From Dictyostelium firmibasis (taxonomy: Eukaryota > Evosea > Eumycetozoa > Dictyosteliales > Dictyosteliaceae), in NCBI GenBank assembly GCA_036169595.1, contig CM069765.1, positions 4,060,001-4,124,000 of the forward strand: a stretch of 64,000 nt of DNA, given 5' to 3'. The position numbers and the translations under genes are program-made. Positions 26,983-38,930 of the stretch are shown here, piece after piece. Positions within the stretch are counted from its first letter, which is position 1. Every line of letters starts with the position of its first letter. The notes under the pieces are model-generated. The model was not told the DNA's origin. It did no database searches and worked only from the letters and a program-made list of their open reading frames with translations.

Positions 26983-29115
26983 ATGAAAATTCTTTTTTTA
27001 TTTTTCATATTTTATTTTATTTCTAAATCTTTTGGAAACAATATCCCAGCACCTAAAGGTAAATAATATATTTAAATTAATAATAGATTTTACTTTTATC
27101 TAATATTTTTAATATTAAATTTAGATTTTAAATGTTCAAAGGAATCATTAATTTATACCTATGGTAGTGGTGATGCTTATTTTTCAAAGTGGTCATTTAC
27201 TGATTCTAACTATGATTTACCGTTTGATTGTTTGAATGATAGTCGTAGTGTAACATGTACTGCTGAAATGAATGGGGAGAATGCAAAAATGCTACACGGG
27301 AGCATATCAACTTGTGTGATTGATAGCAACGGTGCGTTAATTTGTGAGTCTATCAGTCTTTCAAAAAAATATTATCCAAATCCAATAATTGAAGGTGAAT
27401 TTAAACCTCTTACAAAAGGTGGTCAAACTTCTTTGAAAGGTTATTATTTAGCGTTTGGAATTTCCTCATTTTTTACAATTCTTCCAGATACTAAGGTAAA
27501 TTTCTTGGGGTATATGTTAGACCCATCATTTGATGCAACCAACATAATAATCAATTACCAAGGTGGTTGTGGTCTAAAGACATTACAATGGCCAAATGGT
27601 TTCAATTTTACATTCAATCATTCAAATCCAATTATAAATAATGCTTCAAGTGATAATAGATCTTTAATTGTAACTGGTTCAAATTTCTGTAATAATTCTA
27701 ATTATGTAAATATTTTTATTGATAGCATTCAAGTCGATAAATTAAACATAATATCAATTGATCATGAATTATTTGAAGTAAAATACAATCAACAGTATTG
27801 CAAATCAATTGTATTAAATATTGTATCTGGTGATTTAGATTCTAATAAATTTCAATTCGATTATAAACCATTACCATTAAAAATCAACAGTATTCCAAAA
27901 TCAAAAGGTGGTTCAATAATAATTACTGGAGAAAGATTATCATCACAGATAAACAACTCTTTAGTTATTGTAAATATTGGACAAAATGAATGTAAACAGG
28001 TAATATCATCAAAGAATGAAATAACATGTAATTTAGATTCAATAACAAATGGTAGTATCAGTAATAATTTACAAGTTAATATTTCAATTAATGGTATTGT
28101 AAATGATAATAATTTATTATTTTCATTCGATGTACCATTTATTTCAGATTTTATACTTCCTCAAGGTGAAGTTAAATTAATTGGAGATTGTTTAGGTACA
28201 TTGCAATCTACTCAAGTTTATATTGATGATATTCTACAATCAAATTTAACCATATCAATAAATGATAAACAAACAACATTATCATTTACACCATTGAATC
28301 AAATTAAAAAATCAAAATTATATTTAATTGTAAATGGTACAAAATCAAATGCAGTAGATATTGATTCATCGTTTTATGTTAAGAGTATACCATCATCACC
28401 ATCAGTAATTGGTCAAATAGTAAACTATACACTTTATAATATAAATCCATCAAACTATAATAGTTTACCAACGATAATATTAAAAGATAATAGTACAATC
28501 AAAGGTATTGATATTAGTAACTCAGTTGAATATTCAACACATTCATACTCATTCCAAATTCCAAAAGGTTGTGGAAGAAATGAAATTACAATTTCAATTG
28601 GTAATCAAACAAGTCGTACCGAATTCTATTATGAACAACCAATTATTAGAAGTTGTTCAACAAATGATAATCAACTTATTCATTGTCTTGGTAATTTTAC
28701 AAATTATTTAAATTATTATGAAGATGATCAAATTAAAATAATATTTTTAAACTCAAGTAAATATAATTATTTAGAAAGTAATTTACTCGATTTTAAATTT
28801 GATTCATTCTCATTTCAATTAAACAAACAATTTACATCAAATCAAATCTATTTAAATGTTTGTAATCAACTTTTACCAATTACCGATATTGAATTTACTC
28901 AAACCCCACAGGTAACTAAAATTAATACAATTGAACCAATTTTAAATGATTCAAGTAAACATGAAAATAATCAAACAAATAACGAAAGTATTGGCTCAAT
29001 TGGTGAAGTGGTATCAGAAAAAGATCAAATCCAAAGTAATGCAGAAAAGAATAATTTTAATATTATTTTAATTTTTATTTTTTTAATTATAGAATATTGT
29101 GCGAATTTAATATAA
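26983..29115 (+). CDS. Tgr-family IPT/TIG surface protein, short form (copy 1)
   Basis: Two exons (26983-27058, 27125-29115; phase 1) give 688 aa. Exon 1 encodes a signal peptide ([18 protein letters not shown]). The ectodomain is Asn/Ser-rich with many N-glycosylation sites. Successive IPT/TIG-like beta domains begin at about residues 193 ([15 protein letters not shown]), 277 ([11 protein letters not shown]) and 362 ([11 protein letters not shown]); two more divergent units follow. The C-terminus is a hydrophilic stretch (SKHENNQTNNES) then a hydrophobic end, NIILIFIFLIIEYCANLI, with no cytoplasmic tail. That fits a GPI signal or a bare membrane anchor. The family includes TgrB1/TgrC1, the polymorphic allorecognition and adhesion receptors of Dictyostelium. 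It is first of three tandem copies. The exact tgr letter is not recognised. Confidence 0.87.
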
Positions 29116-29615
29116 TTAAAAAATAAATCTTTTCTTTTTTAAAATAGTATTTTACCTTGTCCAATTTTTAGATTATCCATGTAATTTTCAGCAATCCAAC
29201 AATTTTTTTTATTAACTATTTTTATTTTTTAATTATTTTTTCAATATTATCACACATTTAAATTCTGGAGGTTCTTGATTCAAGTGTTTTGTTTGGATTC
29301 AATTATCAAAAACACAATCATTGGGGAAAAGTTTTCAGCTGTTCTTTCGTGACGTTCTATTCTAGATTTAAAGAAATGGAATTATAGAAAAAAAGAACAA
29401 ATCATTAACAAATACAACAACCAACACAATACAAATAAAATTATTATAAAATTTCATTTTTTTTTCATTTTTTTATTATTTTTTTTTTAATTTTTTTTAT
29501 TTTAGATTTTTAAAAAATTCGATTTTTTTTCAGTTTTTTTAATTTCAAATTTATTCTATTTTATTTTTTTTTTTTTCTTAAATTTTTTTATTATTTCTTT
29601 TTTTTTATATTTTTT

Positions 29616-29705
29616 GTTGCAATATTATATTATGGTGAACAATTTTATTCATTTAATTTTTTTTCAAAATCAATATCATTGTATTTTTAACTAAACCCTA
29701 AAAAA
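29616..29705. repeat. tgr-flank short repeat block, copy b
   Basis: Starts GCAATATTATATTATGGTG and ends near TTTTAACTAAACCC. Same block as copy a, with the longer middle part. Confidence 0.8.
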
Positions 29706-29992
29706 AAAAAAAAAAAAAAAAAAAACAATTAATAACCTTAAAAACATTCCTAAAAAAATATTTACAATGTGATCTTAATAAAAATGAAAAGTTTATTTTG
29801 ATTTAATTTTTTTTTTTTTTTTGTTTTCCACCAAATATGTTTTTAATTGTAATTGTTTGTGTTGTTTTCAATATATTATAATAAAACCATAATTAGTTTA
29901 ACCCTTTTGTATGTGTTTATTATTGCTGTGGTGTGGTGTTCACAATTTTTTTTTACTTTTTTTAATTATTTCTTTTTTTTTTTTTTTTTTTT

Positions 29993-30062
29993 GATGCAAT
30001 ATTATATTATGGTGAATAGTTTTTATTTAAAATTAATATAATTGTATTTTTAACTTTACTTC
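29993..30062. repeat. tgr-flank short repeat block, copy c
   Basis: Starts GCAATATTATATTATGGTG, then continues GAATAGTTTTTATTTAAAAT and ends TTTTTAACTTTACTTC. It is a shorter variant about 380 bases after copy b. Confidence 0.8.
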
Positions 30063-30459
30063 AAAAAAAAAAAACTAATAATAACTTTAACCCCTAAAAT
30101 CATTCCTAAAAAATATGATCTTAATAAAAATAAAAGGTTTTTTAATATTTAATTTTGTTTCCTCATCACCAAATATGTTTTTGTATGAAATTATTTGTGT
30201 TGTTTTCAATATATTATAATAAAACCCTAATAAATTTACCCCTTTTTGTATGTGTTTATTATTGCTGTGGTGTGTGTGTGTGTGTGTGTGTGTGTGATTG
30301 AACCTCACAATGTTATAACTACAATTAGAAAAAAAAAAAAAAAAAATTTAGTTGTAATTTTAGGGTGGTGGACTGTGTTCAAAAAAAATTTTGATTGTAA
30401 TTTTTATTAATTATTATTATTTTAATTATTTTTTTTTTTTAATATTGTTTATTTTTTTA

Positions 30460-30493
<34 letters not shown>

Positions 30494-30552
30494 TTAATTG
30501 TTGTTAATTTTAATTTTGTGAATTATAAAGTAAAAAAACATCATCAAACAAT

Positions 30553-32685
30553 ATGAAAATTCTTTTTTTATTTTTCGTATTTTATTTTATTTCTAAATCT
30601 TTTGGAAACAATTTCCCAGCACCTAAAGGTAAATAATATATTTAAATTAATAATAGATTTTACTTTTATCTAATATTTTTAATATTAAATTTAGATTTTA
30701 AATGTTCAAAGGAATCATTAATTTATACCTATGGTAGTGGTGATGCTTATTTTTCAAAGTGGTCATTTACTGATTCTAATTATGATTTACCATTTGATTG
30801 TTTGAATGATAGTCGTAGTGTAACATGTACTGCTGAAATGAATGGGGAGAATGCAAAAATGCTACACGGGAGCATATCAACTTGTGTGATTGATAGCAAC
30901 GGTGAATTAATTTGTAGATTTATAAATCTTATAACAAACTATTATCCAAATCCAATAATTGAAGGTGAATTTAAACCTCTTACAAAAGGTGGTCAAACTT
31001 CTTTGAAAGGTTATTATTTAGCGTTTGGAATTTCCTCATTTTTTACAATTCTTCCAGATACTAAGGTAAAATTCTTGGGGGATATGTTTGACAAATCTTT
31101 TGACGTAACAAACATAATGCTGGATTATCAAGGTGGTTGTGGTCCAAAAACATTACAATGGCCAAATGGTTTCAATTTTACATTCAATCATTCAAATCCA
31201 ATTATAAATAATGCTTCAAGTGATAATAGATCTTTAATTGTAACTGGTTCAAATTTCTGTAATAATTCTAATTATGTAAATATTTTTATTGATAGCATTC
31301 AAATCGATAAATTAAACATAATATCAATTGATCATGAATTATTTGAAGTAAAATACAATCAACAGTATTGCAAATCAATTGTATTAAATATTGTATCTGG
31401 TGGTCTGGAATCTAATAAATTTCAATTCGATTATAAACCATTACCATTAAAAATCAACAGTATTCCAAAATCAAAAGGTGGTTCAATAATAATTACTGGA
31501 GAAAGATTATCATCACAGATAAACAACTCTTTAGTTATTGTAAATATTGGACAAAATGAATGTAAACAGGTAATATCATCAAAGAATGAAATAACATGTA
31601 ATTTAGATTCAATAACAAATGGTAGTATCAGTAATAATTTACAAGTTAATATTTCAATTAATGGTATTGTAAATGATAATAATTTATTATTTTCATTCGA
31701 TGTACCATTTATTTCAGATTTTATATTTCCTCAAGGTGAAGTTAAATTAATTGGAGATTGTTTAGGTACATTGCAATCTACTCAAGTTTATATTGATGAT
31801 ACTCTACAATCAAATTTAACCATATCAATAAATGATAAACAAACAACATTATCATTTACACCATTGAATCAAATTAAAAAATCAAAATTATATTTAATTG
31901 TAAATGGTACAAAATCAAATGTAGTAGATATTGATTCACCATTTTATGTTAAGAGTATACCATCATCACCATCAGTAATTGGTCAAATAGTAAATTATAC
32001 ACTTTACAATATAAATCCATCAAACTATAATAGTTTACCAACGATAATATTAAAAGATAATAGTACAATCAAAGGTATTGATATTAGTAACTCAGTTGAA
32101 TATTCAACACATTCATACTCATTCCAAATTCCAAAAGGTTGTGGAAGAAATGAAATTTCAATTTCAATTGGTAATCAAACAAGTCGTACCGAATTCTATT
32201 ATGAACAACCAATTATTAAAAGTTGTTCAACAAATGATAACCAACTTATTCATTGTCTTGGTAATTTTTCAAATTATTTAAATTATTATGAAGATGATCA
32301 AATTAAAATAATATTTTTAAACTCAAGTAAATATAATTATTTAGAAAGTAATTTACTCGATTTTAAACTTGATTCATTCTCATTTCAATTAAACAAACAA
32401 TTTACATCAAATCAAATCCATTTAAATGTTTGTAATCAACCTTTACCAATTACCGATATTGAATTTACTCAAACCCCACAGGTAACTAAAATTAATACAA
32501 TTGAACCAATTTTAAATGATTCAAGTAAACATGAAAATAATCAAACAAATAACGAAAGTATTGGCTCAATTGGTGAAGTGGTATCAGAAAAAGATCAAAT
32601 CCAAAGTAATGCAGAAAAGAATAATTTTAATATTATTTTAATTTTTGTTTTTTTAATTATAGAATATTGTGCGAATTTAATATAA
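30553..32685 (+). CDS. Tgr-family IPT/TIG surface protein, short form (copy 2)
   Basis: Two exons (30553-30628, 30695-32685) give 688 aa, with the intron identical in position and nearly in sequence to copy 1. The protein is almost the same as copy 1. Differences cluster near the N-terminus ([37 protein letters not shown]), with scattered later changes such as SGGLESNK, DFIFPQ and DIDSPF. Signal peptide, IPT/TIG series and the tail-less hydrophobic C-terminus (NIILIFVFLIIEYCANLI) are all kept. The reading frame is intact, so the copy is probably functional. The duplicated block extends beyond the coding region on both sides. Confidence 0.87.
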
Positions 32686-33186
32686 TTAAAAAATAAATCT
32701 TTTCTTTTTTAAAATAGTGTTTTACCCTGTCCAATTTTTAGATTATCCATGTAATTTTCAGCAATCCAACAATTTTTTTTATCAACTATTTTTATTTTTT
32801 AATTATTTTTTCAATATTATCACACATATTTTAATTCTGGAGGTTCTTGATTCAAGTGTTTTGTTTGGATTCAATTATCAAAAACACAATCATTGGGGAA
32901 AAAGTGTTCAGCTGTTCTTTCGTGACGTTCTATTTTAGATTTAAAGAAATGGAATTAAAGAAAAAAAGAAAAAATCATTAACAAATACAACAACCAACAC
33001 AATACAAATAAAATTATTATGAAATTTCATTTTTTTTTCATTTTTTTATTATTTTTTTTTAATTTTTTTTATTTTAGATTTTTAAAAAATTCGATTTTTT
33101 TTCAGTTTTTTTAATTTCAAATTTATTCTATTTTATTTTTTTTTTTTCTTAAATTTTTTTATTATTTCTTTTTTTTTTATATTTTT

Positions 33187-33269
33187 TGTTGCAATATTAT
33201 ATTATGGTGAACAATTTTATTCATTTAATTTTTTTTCAAAATTAATATCATTGTATTTTTAACTACACC

Positions 33270-33275
<6 letters not shown>
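33187..33275. repeat. tgr-flank short repeat block, copy d
   Basis: Positional equivalent of copy b in the second spacer; starts GCAATATTATATTATGGTG. Confidence 0.8.
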
Positions 33276-33310
<35 letters not shown>

Positions 33311-33579
33311 CCTTAAAAACATTCCTAAAAAAAATATTTACAATGTGATCTTAATAAAAATGAAAAGTTTATTTTGATTTAATTTTTTTTATTTTTTTTT
33401 AATTTTGTTTGCCATCAAATATGTTTTTAATTGTAATTGTTTGTGTTGTTTTCAATATATTATAATAAAACCATAATTAATTTAACCCTTTTGTATGTGT
33501 TTATTATTGCTGTGGTGTGGTGTTCACAATTTTTTTTTTACTTTTTTTAATTATTTCTTTTTTTTTTTTTTTTTTTTGA

Positions 33580-33650
33580 TGCAATATTATATTATGGTGA
33601 ATAGTTTTTATTTAAAATTAATATAATTGTATTTTTAACTTTACTTCAAA
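33580..33650. repeat. tgr-flank short repeat block, copy e
   Basis: Positional equivalent of copy c in the second spacer. Confidence 0.8.
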
Positions 33651-34189
33651 AAAAAAAAACTAATAATAACTTTAACCCCTAAAATCATTCCTAAAAAATA
33701 TGATCTTAATAAAAATAAAAGGTTTTTTAATATTTAATTTTGTTTCCTTATCACCAAATATGTTTTTGTATGAAATTATTTGTGTTGTTTTCAATATATT
33801 ATAATAAAACCCTAATAAATTTACCCCTTTTTGTATGTGTTTATTATTGCTGTGGTGTGTGTGTGTGTGTGTGTGATTGAACCTCACACTGTTATAACTA
33901 CAATTAGAAAAAAAAAAAAAAAAAAATTTAGTTGTAATTTTAGGGTGGTGGACTGTGTTCAAAAAAAAATTTGATTGTAATTTTTATTAATTATTAATAT
34001 TTTAATTATTTTTTTTTTTTAATATTGTTTATTTTTTTATTATTATTTTAATTTTTTTTATTTTTTTTTTTAAAATTGTTTTTAATATTGTTTATTTTTT
34101 TAATTTATTATTATTATTATTATTATTATTTTAATTGTTGTTAATTTTAATTTTGTGAATTATAAAGTAAAAAAACATCATCAAACAAT

Positions 34190-37168
34190 ATGAAAATTCT
34201 TTTTTTATTTTTCATATTTTATTTTATTTCTAAATCTTTTGGAAACAATATCCCAGCACCTAAAGGTAAATAATATATTTAAATTAATAATAGATTTTAC
34301 TTTTATCTAATATTTTTAATATTAAATTTAGATTTTAAATGTTCAAAGGAATCATTAATTTATACCTATGGTAGTGGTGATGCTTATTTTTCAAAGTGGT
34401 CATTTACTGATTCTAACTATGATTTACCGTTTGATTGTTTGAATGATAGTCGTAGTGTAACATGTACTGCTGAAATGAATGGGGAGAATGCAAAAATGCT
34501 ACACGGGAGCATATCAACTTGTGTGATTGATAGCAACGGTGAATTAATTTGTAAATTTATAAATCTTATAACAAACTATTATCCAAATCCAATAATTGAA
34601 GGTGAATTTAAACCTCTTACAAAAGGTGGTCAAACTTCTTTGAAAGGTTATTATTTAGCGTTTGGAATTTCCTCATTTTTTACAATTCTTCCAGATACTA
34701 AGGTAAATTTCTTGGGGTATATATTAGACCCATCATTTGATGCAACCAACATAATAATCAATTACCAAGGTGGTTGTGGTCCAAAGACATTACAATGGCC
34801 AAATGGTTTCAATTTTACATTCAATCATTCAAATCCAATTATAAATAATGCTTCAAGTGATAATAGATCTTTAATTGTAACTGGTTCAAATTTCTGTAAT
34901 AATTCTAATTATGTAAATATTTTTATTGATAGCATTCAAGTCGATAAATTAAACATAATATCAATTGATCATGAATTATTTGAAGTAAAATACAATCAAC
35001 AGTATTGCAAATCAATTGTATTAAATATTGTATCTGGTGATTTAGATTCTAATAAATTTCAATTCGATTATAAACCATTACCATTAAAAATCAACAGTAT
35101 TCCAAGATCAAAAGGTGGTTCAATAATAATTACTGGAGAAAGATTATCATCACAGATAAACAACTCTTTAGTTATTGTAAATATTGGACAAAATGAATGT
35201 AAACAAGTAATATCTTCAAAGAATGAAATAACATGTAATTTAGATTCAATAACAAATGGTAGTATCAGTAATAATTTACAAGTTAATATTTCAATTAATG
35301 GTATTGTAAATGATAATAATTTATTATTTTCATTCGATGTACCATTCATTTCAGATTTTATACTTCCTCAAGGTGAAGTTAAATTAATTGGAGATTGTTT
35401 AGGTACATTGCAATCTACTCAAGTTTATATTGATGATACTCTACAATCAAATTTAACAATATCAATAAATGATAAACAAACAACATTATCATTTACACCA
35501 TTGAATCAAATTAAAAAATCAAAATTATATTTAATAGTAAATGGTACAAAATCAAATGTAGTAGATATTGATTCATCATTTTATGTTAAGAGTATACCAT
35601 CATCACCATCAGTAATTGGTCAAATAGTAAATTATACACTTTACAATATAAATCCATCAAACTATAATAGTTTACCAACGATAATATTAAAAGATAATAG
35701 TACAATCAAAGGTATTGATATTAAAAACTCATTTGAATATTCAACACATTCATACTCATTCCAAATTCCAAAAGGTTGTGGAAGAAATGAAATTTCAATT
35801 TCAATTGGTAATCAAACAAGTCGTACCGAATTCTATTATGAACAACCAATTATTACAAGCTGTTCAATAAGATCTGATCAAATGATTTATTGTCTTGGTA
35901 ATTTTACAAACTATTTAAATTATTATGAAAATGGTAATATTAAAATCCAATTTTCAAATAGAATAATTATTGATGATATACCAAAAAAGCCAATAATTTT
36001 TGAAAATAATTACTTCTTGTTCCCATTGAAACCAGAATATGGATCAAGTGAAATCTCATTGATAGTTTGTAATGAAAACTCAAGAAGTCTAAAAATTGAT
36101 ATATCACCATCTCTTTCTTATTTAAACAAATCACCTATGTTCAACTCAACAGGTGGTCAAATAATAGTAAATGGACAAAATTTTATACCTAGAACCGCTG
36201 AAAATACATCTGTATATTGTTTTTCTAATAATCAATATTACAATTGTTTATTTTTAAATTATACGTCAATTTCGTGCAATCTTCAAATACTTGGACCATT
36301 CAATCAAACTTGTCAGGTAGAATTCAACAATAAAGAAATAAATAACAACATTACAATTTCTTTTTATCCTCCATTGGTATCTAACTCAACGATGATTTCA
36401 AATTCATCGATTGGTGGTATAATAACAATTTTTGGTAATGAATTTTATAATGAAATTGATGAAATCTCAGTTGGTAATAGTATATGTTCAAATATTACTT
36501 TTATTAATTCATCAAGTGTTTCTTGTCTTGTTGAACCTTTAATTATTAATAGTAATCAAACAATACAACAAAACCAATATGTTAATATTACAATCAACGG
36601 AAAAAGTGGTGGTAATTATTTAATGATTTATTTTCAAAATCCAAATACACCTGATCAAGGTAATAAATCTACAGAAAATAATGGTAAAAATATTTCAACA
36701 GATGGAAATAATAATGATGATGATAAAAGAAGTATTATACTAAGAAAGAAATGGATTTTAGCTATAATATTAATTGGAGGTGTTTTTATATTGGTTGGTC
36801 TTACTACATTTTTATTGATTAAAAATAAAAGAAAACCATCAGTTATATACATGAAAAACACCATAGTGAGTGGAGCAAAGAAAGGAGCATTGGGCATAAA
36901 ACAAATTAGATATCATTTTGATTTGAAAAATTTTAAAAAAACAACGAATATTCAAGATACTGATGAATCCATTAGAATAGGTGCTGCTGCATTTAGAGAG
37001 GTTCCAATATCACCTTTTTTGAATGTATCATCTCCACCATCCCAATCATCAGAACAGTCCTTGCCTCAACCTCCATCACCTCCACAACCACAATTATCTC
37101 CAAATCAAATACAAAAATTACCTGATTATGATCTTTCTACCAATGATGTTCCATCCAGTTCATCATAA
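34190..37168 (+). CDS. Tgr-family transmembrane receptor, long form (copy 3)
   Basis: Two exons (34190-34265, 34332-37168) give 970 aa. About the first 570 residues are nearly identical to copies 1 and 2. After EFYYEQPII the sequence diverges and continues with further IPT/TIG units (from about 620: [11 protein letters not shown]; from about 705: [11 protein letters not shown]). A Lys-flanked transmembrane helix lies at about 833-858 ([20 protein letters not shown]). A cytoplasmic tail of about 110 residues follows, with a Pro/Ser/Gln-rich end ([20 protein letters not shown]). This is the full TgrB/TgrC-like architecture. Copies 1 and 2 look like versions in which the last ectodomain units, membrane helix and tail were replaced by a short hydrophobic end. 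Copy 3 may signal or adhere while the short forms act as tail-less partners or decoys; that role is inference. Confidence 0.88.
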
Positions 37169-37224
37169 TTTCCTTTCAAGAAGTGGTAGCCATTTCTCCT
37201 CTATTATTCAGTATATAATAATAA

Positions 37225-37268
<44 letters not shown>

Positions 37269-37405
37269 GAAAAATTTATTATTTTTAGTTTTGGTTGTAA
37301 AAAAAAAAAAAAAAAATGACGAGGAAATTATTATATGAAATTTCATATAATATTTAATATATTATTACTATTATTTTTAATTTATATTTATATATATAAT
37401 ATAAA
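37169..37405. other. Convergent spacer with palindrome
   Basis: Short 3'-to-3' spacer between tgr copy 3 and the carrier gene. It holds an AAT microsatellite and a 24-base perfect palindrome (37329-37352). Confidence 0.7.
37329..37352. terminator. 24-bp perfect palindrome between convergent genes
   Basis: The arms TATTATATGAAA and TTTCATATAATA are exact reverse complements with no spacer. Its place between two converging 3' ends suggests a 3' UTR or termination hairpin for both transcripts. Function is inferred from position only. Confidence 0.5.
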
Positions 37406-38372
37406 TTATTGACGATAATGATTTGTATCAAAGAGTAAAGATACGCCATGAGCAATATCCAAAACGAATTCATAAGTTAAAAACATGATACAGGAATTTG
37501 GGACAACACGAATGATATGTGGACCTGCACCACCAAATAAACCTTTTAAACCCTCCTCTTTAGCTATTAAAGCCAAACCTTGAATTACACCTGTATACTT
37601 TGGGATTGCACCAGGTTTTGTTTGTTCACGTAAACGAGTTCTAATTACTTCATGAGGATAAGTTGTAATTGCCGCTATTAACTTTGCACAACCAGCAGAA
37701 ATTAAATATTCAGCAGTTGATAATTCACCTGGATTCTCATAACCTTTTAATCGTTTCTCATTGATAATACGATTTTTAAAGCCTTCATATAAAACAAATT
37801 GAAAAGCACTCTCTGATACTGAAATTAATGATGCACCTAAACCTTTGTAGAATCCTAATGGTCCCTCTTCTCTTAGAATCGATAGACAACAGTGAAATAT
37901 ACCACGATAATGAGTACCCTCATTGAAATTCTTTAGAGATGTTTGTAATTGCATACGTGTTTTAATTAACCAAATTGGTGATGTAGTAATTGCAACAGCT
38001 GAACCCGATACCACTGCACTAGTAATCCAAAGTATGGGTCCATCTGTGTATCCAAGTTTATTCATAATTGATTTTGTAAAACTATAACTACTGAAATGTA
38101 TTGCCCTAGCTGGTGCAACACCTAATAAATGTGCTCCTAATCCTTTCCAAAGTCCACTCTTTCCATCTCTTTTTACTAAATGATATAATGAATAAAATGT
38201 AGTTGGCATAAATCTAGGTTTATCTTTAACTAATAAATTGGAATTCTTTGCTTGTAATTGAGTTTTTATAACTTCTAATGGTGATGTACATATAACTCCT
38301 GCTGCTCCACCAATTCCACCTGCTACAAAATGTAATAATGCATTTTTTGATCTTTTACTTTTTGAACTACTA

Positions 38373-38412
<40 letters not shown>

Positions 38413-38533
38413 TATTATTTTGTATATTTATTATATTATTTATATTATTTATATTATTTATATTATTTATATTATTGGGTATTTGAATAGAATTTGGTAA
38501 TGATAATGAAGTATAGTTTATAAATGAAAACAT
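37406..38533 (-). CDS. Mitochondrial carrier, SLC25A33/36-like (pyrimidine nucleotide)
   Basis: Single exon, 375 aa. An Asn-rich N-terminal extension of about 60 residues precedes three carrier repeats. The repeat signatures are SPLEVIKTQLQ, SPIWLIKTRMQLQ and YPHEVIRTRLRE. The PIWLIKTR form in repeat 2, with Trp in place of the acidic residue, together with the PHEVIRTRLRE of repeat 3, is typical of the SLC25A33/36 and yeast Rim2 pyrimidine-nucleotide carriers. Folate and NAD carriers are the nearest alternatives. Six transmembrane helices are expected in the inner mitochondrial membrane. Predicted role: exchange of pyrimidine nucleotides for mitochondrial DNA and RNA synthesis. The first repeat has GGIGGAAGVICTSPLE, close to the family GGCGG...CPLE. 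Substrate is family inference. Confidence 0.9.
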
Positions 38534-38930
38534 TTTATATTATAAATAAATATATGATGTATAAAAAATATATATATATATAAATATATATATAAATTTT
38601 TTTTTTTTTTTTTTTTTTTAATATTTATCAAAATCGGCAAATAATATTAAAAAGACGAGTAAAAAAAAAAAATTTTAAAAAAAGTGTTTTTTTTGATTTT
38701 TTTTTAATTTTTTAACGAAAAAAAAAAAAATAAATAAAATAAAATAAATCAAAGTTTTCATATGACGAAAAAAATATGTGTTTTTTTTTTTTTTTTAATT
38801 TAAAATAATTTTTTTTTTTTTTTTTTTCACTTTTTTGCAACCAATATCTCCTTTAATTAAATAAAAATATCGCATTAAAATTTTTTTGGTGATTGTATAA
38901 AAAATTAAAAGAAAAAAAAAAAAAAAAAAA
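38534..38930. other. Divergent promoter region, carrier / TraB
   Basis: About 400 bases of A/T runs with an (AT)n patch (about 38569-38597), between two divergent genes. No recognisable element besides oligo-dT/dA. Confidence 0.65.

Larger units (their letters stand above)
29116..30552. other. Inter-tgr spacer 1 (duplicated)
   Basis: This 1.4-kb spacer is nearly the same as 32686-34189. It contains a block with TTCTGGAGGTTCTTGATTC and TTCTTTCGTGACGTTCTATT (about 29265-29365), two copies of the short tgr-flank repeat, a (GT)n run (about 30270-30296) and the GGGTGGTG element before copy 2. No gene seen. Confidence 0.8.
32686..34189. other. Inter-tgr spacer 2 (duplicated)
   Basis: 1.5-kb spacer matching 29116-30552 block for block, with a shorter (GT)n run (about 33853-33874) and an extra A/T segment at about 34030-34090. 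No gene seen. Confidence 0.8.
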
